Of a DNA stretch of 11,447 bases, positions 6,144-11,447 are shown piece by piece. The stretch covers positions 1 to 11,447 of the forward strand of contig JBKPBQ010000517.1 in assembly GCA_046726955.1 (NCBI GenBank), in the 5' to 3' direction. Every line of letters begins with the position of its first letter. The stretch's first letter is position 1. The notes under the pieces are model-generated. The model was not told the DNA's origin. It did no database searches and saw only the letters and a program-made list of their open reading frames with translations. Position numbers and translations under genes: made by a program. This DNA comes from CAVPGH01 sp046726955 (lineage in GTDB: Bacteria > Acidobacteriota > Vicinamibacteria > Fen-336).

Positions 6144-7676
6144 CTACTTGATCGCCTCTCCGCCCTCCACCCGCCCCAGGTACTGGAGCAGGGTCGCGTC
6201 CTTGGACCCCAGCGTGCGAGCCTTGCCCGCGGCCTTCTTGAAGTTCTCCGCGTCCTTGAGGCCGAAGTACGCCCAGCCCATGAACGTGTAGGCGTCGCTG
6301 CTGTTGGGCGCGATCGCCACCGCCTTCTCGAGCGGAGGGATCGCATCCTTGTACTTCTTCCCGCCCACGTAGGCCTGGCCAATGTAGATCCAAGCCTCGG
6401 GGCGATTGTAGCCCGGCAGCGCCGTGACCTTGGTCAGCTCCTCCACCGCGCGGTCGAACTGCTTCGTCCCCACGAGCGCGGCCCCGAGGTTCGTCCGGTA
6501 CTGCGCGTTGCCCGGCTCGAGCGCCACCGCCTTCTCGTAGGCAGGCACCGCTCCCGCCGGGTTGTTCTTCATCACGTGCTGGACGAAGCCGAGCTGGTAC
6601 TGCGCCTCCGCGAGCTTGGGGTCGAGCTCCACCGCCTTCTGGAGCTCCGTGATCGCGGCGTCGGGCTGCCTCTTCGCGATGTTGGCCTTGGCGAGGGCCA
6701 CACGCACCGACGCGGCCTCGGGATTCTGGTCGCGCAGCGCCGTCAGCTCCTGGATCGCCATGTCCACCTGGCCCTGCTTCACGGCGTCGAGTGCCATCGC
6801 GGACTTGACCTCGAGAGCGAGCGCCTGCGCCTCCGGATCCTTCTCGGCCATCGCCGCGGCCGTGCTCGCGTCGCCGAGCGCCTCCTGCGTGCGCCCGAGC
6901 GCGATCTTCGAGAGGGCCGACTCCTTGTACGCCTCGATCGCACCCGGCGCGGTCTCGACCGCTTTCTGCAGGAGCGGCAGCGCCTCGGCCGCGCGCCCGG
7001 TCTTGCGCAGCACTCGGGCGAGGCCGATCGCGGCGGTCACCGAACTCGAGTCCTTCTCGAGGGCCGCGCGGCACGTGGCCTCGGCGGCGGCGAGGTCGCC
7101 CTTCGTCTCCTGCGCGTAGGCGAGCGCGGTCGCGGCGGCGGTGCCGCCCGAGGCGGCGGCCTTCTGGGCGAGGGCTATCGCGTCGTCGGCCTTGCCCTCG
7201 CGGGCGCGCTGCCTCGAGGAGGCGATGGTCGGCCAGACGCCCTCCGGATCGGCAGCCGAGGCCGCCGACGCGCTCGCCGCGGCCTCCGCCGCCATGCCTC
7301 GCGTGCCCTGCAGCACGGAGAGACGCCCCAGGGCCTCCCCCTTCGCCGGGCCCTGGAGCTTGCCGGCGGCCGTCTGGTACTCGTCCATCGCCACGTCGAG
7401 ATCGAACTTGCCCTCGAGCGCGCGGCCCAGGAGCAGGGACGCCTGTCCCGTCGCGTCTCCCGCCTCCGCCTGCTTGAGGAGGTCGATCGCGCCCTCCACG
7501 TCTCCCGCGGCGGTCTTGGCCTCGGCCTGCTTGATCAGCTCTTCCGGGCTGGCCTTCGCTGCGGGCGCGGCCGCCTTCTTCTCTTCCTTCTTCTTGTCGT
7601 CCTTCTTCCCCTTGTCCTGGGCGCCGGCCGGCAGGGCCAGAAGCGCTGCGGCCAATACCGCGATCCACGGCTTCAT
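6144..7676 (-). CDS. Exported tetratricopeptide repeat protein
   Basis: A 510-residue protein with a Sec signal peptide (MKPWIAVLAAALLALPAGA, cleavage near residue 19). A Lys/Asp/Glu-rich linker (21-36) follows, then TPR-type helical pairs along the rest. Clear repeats sit at about 213-246, 323-356, 357-390, 391-424, 427-460 and 461-494, recognisable by the spaced A-x-x-x-L-G and final P of each 34-residue unit (for example LAEAQYQLGF then AVALEPGN). TPR arrays bind partner proteins; no enzyme domain is present. Start ATG 7676 has GGGGAGG 5 bases upstream. As first gene of an operon with a lipoprotein and a small membrane protein, it may be the periplasmic scaffold of an envelope complex (inference). 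The middle part (130-210) is Ala-rich and of low complexity. Confidence 0.92.
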   Translation of the reverse strand: MKPWIAVLAAALLALPAGAQDKGKKDDKKKEEKKAAAPAAKASPEELIKQAEAKTAAGDVEGAIDLLKQAEAGDATGQASLLLGRALEGKFDLDVAMDEYQTAAGKLQGPAKGEALGRLSVLQGTRGMAAEAAASASAASAADPEGVWPTIASSRQRAREGKADDAIALAQKAAASGGTAAATALAYAQETKGDLAAAEATCRAALEKDSSSVTAAIGLARVLRKTGRAAEALPLLQKAVETAPGAIEAYKESALSKIALGRTQEALGDASTAAAMAEKDPEAQALALEVKSAMALDAVKQGQVDMAIQELTALRDQNPEAASVRVALAKANIAKRQPDAAITELQKAVELDPKLAEAQYQLGFVQHVMKNNPAGAVPAYEKAVALEPGNAQYRTNLGAALVGTKQFDRAVEELTKVTALPGYNRPEAWIYIGQAYVGGKKYKDAIPPLEKAVAIAPNSSDAYTFMGWAYFGLKDAENFKKAAGKARTLGSKDATLLQYLGRVEGGEAIK

Positions 7677-7721
7677 GGAGGCCTCCCCTCCCTTGCGGGA
7701 CCTGTTCCGATCTCAGAAGTT

Positions 7722-7759
7722 TCGAGGGCGGTCGGATCGTAGGCCCGAGCCGCCCTCGA
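7722..7759. repeat. Perfect 10-bp inverted repeat bracketing the TPR promoter -10
   Basis: TCGAGGGCGG at 7722-7731 and its exact complement CCGCCCTCGA at 7750-7759 are 18 bases apart. The right arm touches the -35 box and the left arm lies just downstream of the -10 box of the TPR operon promoter, covering the expected transcription start. It could be a regulator site shared by the divergent molybdo-enzyme gene. No regulator gene is visible next to it. Confidence 0.45.
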
Positions 7760-7765
7760 CGTCAA
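7736..7765 (-). promoter_or_regulatory. Promoter of the TPR-lipoprotein-membrane protein operon
   Basis: On the minus strand, TTGACG (7760-7765, 5 of 6) is followed by an 18-base spacer and TACGAT (7736-7741, 4 of 6). The expected start near 7729 gives a leader of about 50 bases ending in the ribosome site of the TPR gene. Confidence 0.5.
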
Positions 7766-7833
7766 CAGTCGGCAGCGCGGCCGGCGTGGGCTTTCGTCGG
7801 AGAGCCCCGCGTGCCACCATACGCCATCCGACC

Positions 7834-7840
7834 AGGAAGG
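7834..7840 (+). promoter_or_regulatory. Ribosome binding site favouring the TTG start of the molybdo-enzyme
   Basis: AGGAAGG lies 6 bases before TTG 7847. An earlier in-frame GTG at 7811, with GGAGAG 6 bases upstream, would add 12 residues (PPYAIRPGRC-like) that do not resemble the family N-terminus. The short form starts MSRTHFRTC, eight residues before the first cluster cysteine, which is usual. Confidence 0.45.
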
Positions 7841-7846
7841 TGCCGC

Positions 7847-10009
7847 TTGTCCAGGACGCACTTCCGGACGTGCCACTTGTGCGAGGCGATGTGCGGGATC
7901 GCCATCGAGCTCGAGGGCGACCGGATCGTCGCGATCCGGGGCGATCACGACGATCCCTTCAGCCGCGGCCACATCTGCCCCAAGGCGGTGGCGCTCCAGG
8001 ACGTGCACGACGACCCGGACCGGCTGCGCCGGCCGCTGCGACGGACGGCCACGGGCTTCGAGGAGATCGGCTGGGACGAGGCGTTCGACGAGGCGGCCCG
8101 GCGTCTGGCCGCGATCCAGCGCGAGCACGGCCGCAACGCCGTCGCCGTCTACCAGGGCAACCCCACCGTGCACAACCACGGGGCGATCCTCTTCAGCCAG
8201 GTCTTCCTGCGCAGCCTCGGCAGCCGCAGCCGCTTCTCCGCGACGTCCGTCGACCAGCTCCCGCAGATGCTGGCGGCGCTTCTCATGTTCGGCCACCAGC
8301 TCCTGCTCCCGATCCCCGACGTGGACCGCACCGACTTCTTCCTGATCCTGGGCGCGAACCCGCTGGAGTCGAACGGAAGCCTGATGACGGCGCCCGGCAT
8401 CGAGAGGCGCCTCAAGGCGATCAAGGCCCGCGGCGGGCGCATCGTCGTCGTGGACCCGAGACTGACGGAGACGGCGCGTCTCGCCGACCTCCACCTTCCG
8501 ATCCGTCCCGGGGGCGACGCCCTTCTCCTCGCGGCGATGATCCACGCGCTCTTCACCGAAGGCAGGGTGCGCCTCGGCCGCCTCGCGGAGGCGACGAACG
8601 GGCTCGACACGCTCGCCGACGCGGTGTCGCCCTTCTCGCCGGAGGCCGTCGCGGAGCGCGCCGGGATCGCGGCGAGCCTCATCCGCGATCTCGCCCGCGA
8701 GTTCGTGACGGCGCCGTCCGCGGTGGCCTACGGCCGCGTGGGGACGTGCACGCAGGAGTTCGGCGGCCTCGCGTCGTGGCTCGTCACCGCGCTCAACCTC
8801 GTGACCGGCAACCTCGACCGGCCCGGCGGGGCGATGTTCCCGACGCCCGCCGCGGACCTCGTCGCCCTGGCCGACCGCATCGGGCAGCGCGGGCACTTCG
8901 ACAAGGGGCGGAGCCGCGTGCGCGGCCTCCCCGAGTTCGGCGGCGAGTGGCCGGTGGCGGTGCTGGCGGAGGAGATCGAGACGGAAGGACCGGGCCAGAT
9001 CCGCGCCCTCGTGACCAGCGCGGGCAACCCCGTGCTCTCGACGCCTAACGGTGCCCGCCTGGACCGCGCGCTCTCCCGCCTCGACTACATGGTCTCGATC
9101 GACCTCTACCTCAACGAGACGACCCGCCACGCGCACCTCATCCTCCCTCCGACCTTCGCGCTCGAGCGCTCGCACTACGACCTCGTCTTCCACGCCCTCG
9201 CCGTTCGCAATACGGCCAAGTACTCTCGCCCGCTCTTTCCCGCGCCGCGTGACGGTCGGCACGATTGGCAGATCCTGCTCGAGCTCGCGATGCGCCTCGA
9301 GGCCGCGCGCGACGGGAAGCGATTCGGGCCGTGGCTCAAGAGCGGTCTCTATTCCCTCCTGGGACCGGACGGAATACTGGCCCTTCTTCTCAGGATCGGT
9401 TCCCACGGCGCCGGCTTCATACCCTTCGCGAAGGGCCTCACGCTCCGAAAGCTCCGCCGCGAGCCCCACGGGATCGACCTCGGCCCGCTGCAGCCCGTCC
9501 TCCCCGATCGCCTCTTCACGAAGACGCGGCGGATCGAGCTCAGCCCCCCGCCGTTCGTGGACGACCTGAAGCGGCTGCTCCTCCCCGGGAACGTCTCCGC
9601 GAACGGCGAGCTCACGCTCATCGGCCGCCGCGACCTCCGCTCGAACAATTCCTGGATGCACAACTGCGAGCGCCTGGTGAAGGGCCGCGAGCGGTGCACG
9701 CTGATCATGCATCCCCGGGACGCGGAAGCGCGCGGCGTGCGGGACGGGCAGCGTGTGCGGGTCGCCACCCGCGCGGGGTCCGTCCGGACGACGCTGGAGG
9801 TGAGCGAGGAGATCCGTCCCGGTGTCGTGAGCCTCCCTCACGGGTGGGGGCACGAGCGGCCGGGCGCGCGCCTCCGCGTGGCGAGCGCGCGGCCGGGTGT
9901 GAGCCTGAACGACCTCACGGACGAGACGCTCGTGGACCCCCTTTCCGGCACCTCACGTCTCAATGGAGTACCCGTGCGGGTGGAGGCCGAAGCGCCGGAA
10001 ACCGCTTGA
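7847..10009 (+). CDS. Molybdopterin (bis-MGD) oxidoreductase with N-terminal 4Fe-4S site
   Basis: A 720-residue DMSO-reductase superfamily enzyme. Numbered from TTG 7847, a 4Fe-4S motif C9-x2-C12-x3-C16-x27-C44 opens the protein. The molybdopterin oxidoreductase core follows (about 50-470; LGANPLESNGS near 168, VVVDPRLTETA near 200). The C-terminal dinucleotide-binding domain (about 585-710) contains SNNSWMHN, SLPHGWGHE and LNDLTDETLVDPLSG. At the place of the metal ligand the sequence is SATSVDQLP (131-139), with neither Cys nor a TGA for selenocysteine, so Ser134 or Asp136 is the likely ligand. This argues against a NapA- or FdhF-type enzyme. No twin-arginine signal is seen, so it is probably cytoplasmic. 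No electron-transfer subunit, chaperone or cofactor gene is adjacent. Substrate is unknown. GTG 7811 is the alternative start. Confidence 0.93.
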   Translation: MSRTHFRTCHLCEAMCGIAIELEGDRIVAIRGDHDDPFSRGHICPKAVALQDVHDDPDRLRRPLRRTATGFEEIGWDEAFDEAARRLAAIQREHGRNAVAVYQGNPTVHNHGAILFSQVFLRSLGSRSRFSATSVDQLPQMLAALLMFGHQLLLPIPDVDRTDFFLILGANPLESNGSLMTAPGIERRLKAIKARGGRIVVVDPRLTETARLADLHLPIRPGGDALLLAAMIHALFTEGRVRLGRLAEATNGLDTLADAVSPFSPEAVAERAGIAASLIRDLAREFVTAPSAVAYGRVGTCTQEFGGLASWLVTALNLVTGNLDRPGGAMFPTPAADLVALADRIGQRGHFDKGRSRVRGLPEFGGEWPVAVLAEEIETEGPGQIRALVTSAGNPVLSTPNGARLDRALSRLDYMVSIDLYLNETTRHAHLILPPTFALERSHYDLVFHALAVRNTAKYSRPLFPAPRDGRHDWQILLELAMRLEAARDGKRFGPWLKSGLYSLLGPDGILALLLRIGSHGAGFIPFAKGLTLRKLRREPHGIDLGPLQPVLPDRLFTKTRRIELSPPPFVDDLKRLLLPGNVSANGELTLIGRRDLRSNNSWMHNCERLVKGRERCTLIMHPRDAEARGVRDGQRVRVATRAGSVRTTLEVSEEIRPGVVSLPHGWGHERPGARLRVASARPGVSLNDLTDETLVDPLSGTSRLNGVPVRVEAEAPETA

Positions 10010-10048
10010 CCGCCGAGGGATAGCAGTCGAAACTGGCCTGTTCGGCGG
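10010..10048 (+). terminator. Nested hairpin directly after the molybdo-enzyme stop
   Basis: CCGCCGA (10010-10016) pairs perfectly with TCGGCGG (10042-10048). Inside the loop CAGT-CGAA-ACTG (10024-10035) makes a second small stem. There is no following T-run, so it may be a Rho-dependent or weak terminator, or protect the 3' end of the message. Confidence 0.3.
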
Positions 10049-10085
10049 CCCCTGGAACCCCGGCTTGGGGGAGTCCACCCCCTTG

Positions 10086-10094
10086 TGCTACATT
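10086..10094 (+). promoter_or_regulatory. Possible extended -10 promoter of smc
   Basis: TGC followed by TACATT (10089-10094, 4 of 6) forms an extended -10 motif, with only a poor -35 (TTGGGG at 10065-10070, 18-base spacer). A GGGGG/CCCCC hairpin (10067-10082) sits in the spacer. The start would be near 10101, leaving a leader of about 25 bases before the smc ATG. Confidence 0.3.
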
Positions 10095-10124
10095 CCCTCA
10101 GGTCCGCAACATCTAGGGGTCTGA

Positions 10125-11447
10125 ATGGCTTCGATGCGTTTGGAGTCGGTCGAGATCGTCGGTTTCAAGAGCTTCTGCGACCGGCAGGAGCTCTCGTTCC
10201 GCGGCGGCGTCACGGGCATCGTCGGCCCCAACGGCTGCGGCAAGAGCAACATCTCCGACGCGATCTCCTGGGTCCTCGGCGAGCAGAGTGTCAAGAGCCT
10301 GCGCGGAACGTCGATGGAGGACGTGATCTTCGCGGGCTCGCAGTCGCGCCAGCCCCTGGCCATGGCCGAAGTGAACCTCAAGGTCTCCGGCCTCAACGGC
10401 AACAGCCCCGACGGATCTCCCGAGTGCGTGGTCACGCGTCGGCTCTACCGCAACGGCGACAGCGAGTACCTCATGAACGGCGAGGTCTGCCGGCTCCGCG
10501 ACGTGCACGAGCTGTTCATGGACACCGGCCTCGGCAGCAAGGCGTACTCGATCATCGAGCAGGGCAAGATCGGCCTCATCCTTTCCAGCAAGCCGGCGGA
10601 CCGCCGCGCCCTCATCGAGGAGGCGGCGGGCATCACCAAGTACCGCGCGCGGCGGCGGCAGACGCAGCTCAAGCTCGAGGCCGCCCAGCAGAACCTGCTT
10701 CGCGTGAACGACATCGTCCACGAGGTCGAGAAGCAGCTCGAGAGCCTGAAGCGCCAGGCGAGCAAGGCGCGCCGCTACCGCATCGTGCGCGAGGAGATGC
10801 AGGGAGTGGAGCGCGTGCTCTTCGGCCAGCGCTTCCTCGACCTCAGGGAGCAGGCTCGTTCCCTCGACGAGCGTCTCGCCACGGAGGGCGAGCGCGAGCG
10901 CGCGGCCGCTCTCGCCCTCGGCACCGAAGAGGCGCAGATCGAGGCGCGCCGTCAGGGCCTCTACGAGGAAGAGGGCCGGCTGGAGGAGGTCCGCGGGCGG
11001 CTCAACGAGCTCACGCTCGCGGTGGACCGGCACCAGGGACGCAGCGGCTACACGCAGCAGCAGATCGCGGAGACGCAGGTCCGATCGGAAGAGGCGCGGC
11101 GCGAGGTCGAGGAGCTGGAGTCGCGCGTCGGACCGCTTCTCGAGGCGCTGGCGGCCCGCCGGGACGAAGAGGTTCGGCTGCGCGGCGAGGCGGACGCCGC
11201 CGAGCGACGTGAGCAGGAGGCCGAGGCCGCCGTCCAGGCCGCGGCCCAGCGCCAGGCGCAGGCCGAGGCCGAGCAGGAAGGCGGTCGCGACGCGCAGGTG
11301 GCCCTCATGGGCCGCGCCGCGACGCTCGAGAACGCCCGCGCCTCGGTGTCCGGCAGCGCGGAGCGCGCGGGGGCCGATCTGCTCAAGCTCGCCGCCGAGC
11401 TGGCCGAGCTGGACCGGGAGCGGGCGCGGGTCACGGCGGAGCGCGAC
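10125..11447 (+). CDS. smc: Chromosome segregation ATPase SMC, N-terminal part (3' end outside window)
   Basis: SMC dimers load with ScpA and ScpB to fold and segregate the chromosome. The visible 441 residues hold the N-terminal half of the ATPase head: FKSF near 14, Walker A GPNGCGKSN at 34-42, SWVLGEQ at 48-54, the NLKVSG region near 84, and DTGLGSKAYSIIEQGK at 133-148. SSKPADRRALIEEAAGI follows near 154-170. From about residue 175 the sequence is a long, charged coiled coil rich in Glu, Arg, Ala and Gln, continuing to the window edge. The signature motif and Walker B lie in the missing C-terminal half. ATG 10125 is chosen because AGGGG lies 5 bases upstream; ATG 10134 in the same frame has poorer spacing. 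Full-length family members are near 1,200 residues, so about a third is seen. Confidence 0.97.
   Translation, partial: MASMRLESVEIVGFKSFCDRQELSFRGGVTGIVGPNGCGKSNISDAISWVLGEQSVKSLRGTSMEDVIFAGSQSRQPLAMAEVNLKVSGLNGNSPDGSPECVVTRRLYRNGDSEYLMNGEVCRLRDVHELFMDTGLGSKAYSIIEQGKIGLILSSKPADRRALIEEAAGITKYRARRRQTQLKLEAAQQNLLRVNDIVHEVEKQLESLKRQASKARRYRIVREEMQGVERVLFGQRFLDLREQARSLDERLATEGERERAAALALGTEEAQIEARRQGLYEEEGRLEEVRGRLNELTLAVDRHQGRSGYTQQQIAETQVRSEEARREVEELESRVGPLLEALAARRDEEVRLRGEADAAERREQEAEAAVQAAAQRQAQAEAEQEGGRDAQVALMGRAATLENARASVSGSAERAGADLLKLAAELAELDRERARVTAERD

Noticed and set aside
5815..7668. Upstream part of a long minus-strand frame that ends at 5494
   Set aside because: Only its last 107 codons look like protein (two membrane helices). 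The rest is a Gly/Arg-rich out-of-frame reading of the TPR and lipoprotein genes.
7673..9853. Long open frame on the minus strand across the molybdo-enzyme gene
   Set aside because: Its translation is charged, repetitive and matches no fold, while the plus strand carries clear 4Fe-4S and cofactor-binding motifs. Long antisense frames are common at this GC content.
1..11447. tRNA, rRNA, CRISPR arrays, insertion sequences or phage genes
   Set aside because: Reading both strands showed no regularly spaced repeats, no transposase motifs and no clear tRNA-like cloverleaf; nearly all bases are accounted for by ordinary genes.

Overview
The window is very GC-rich DNA with tightly packed genes, several TTG or GTG starts and strong Shine-Dalgarno sites. 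It reads as ordinary bacterial chromosome (gltB and smc are present), with no phage, transposon, CRISPR or RNA gene visible. Gene style (Lys/Ala-rich exported TPR protein, EGDRF-type GGDEF-EAL protein, cyclase with an ASKLGED motif, SPFH plus ribbon-helix-helix pair) fits Acidobacteriota best and Myxococcota second. This is a judgement from protein style; no search was run.

Layout. (1) Bases 1-2352, plus strand: C-terminal half of a divergent glutamate synthase large subunit, cut by the left edge. (2) Bases 2353-4296: a degenerate GGDEF-EAL c-di-GMP phosphodiesterase (minus) and a stand-alone class III adenylate cyclase (plus), divergent with 51 bases between their starts. The phosphodiesterase stop directly abuts the gltB stop. 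(3) Bases 4330-5388, minus: a two-gene cassette of a membrane-anchored SPFH/Band 7 protein followed after 12 bases by a 58-residue Arc-like ribbon-helix-helix protein with a TTG start. Its promoter at 5413-5440 is overlaid by a 30-bp imperfect palindrome (13 of 15 pairs) with half-sites every 11 bp, in the only strikingly AT-rich patch of the window. (4) Bases 5494-7676, minus: an envelope operon of an exported TPR protein, a small lipoprotein and a two-helix membrane protein, preceded by a recognisable promoter bracketed by a perfect 10-bp inverted repeat. (5) Bases 7847-10009, plus: an orphan bis-MGD molybdo-enzyme with an N-terminal 4Fe-4S motif. (6) Bases 10125-11447, plus: the 5' part of smc, cut by the right edge.

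How the genes work together. The clearest functional units are the c-di-GMP/cAMP divergent pair, the SPFH-RHH cassette that looks autoregulated, and the three-gene envelope operon directly upstream of that cassette on the same strand. gltB, the molybdo-enzyme and smc appear to be unrelated neighbours. The best candidate for a little-described system is the SPFH-RHH cassette with its palindromic operator/promoter.
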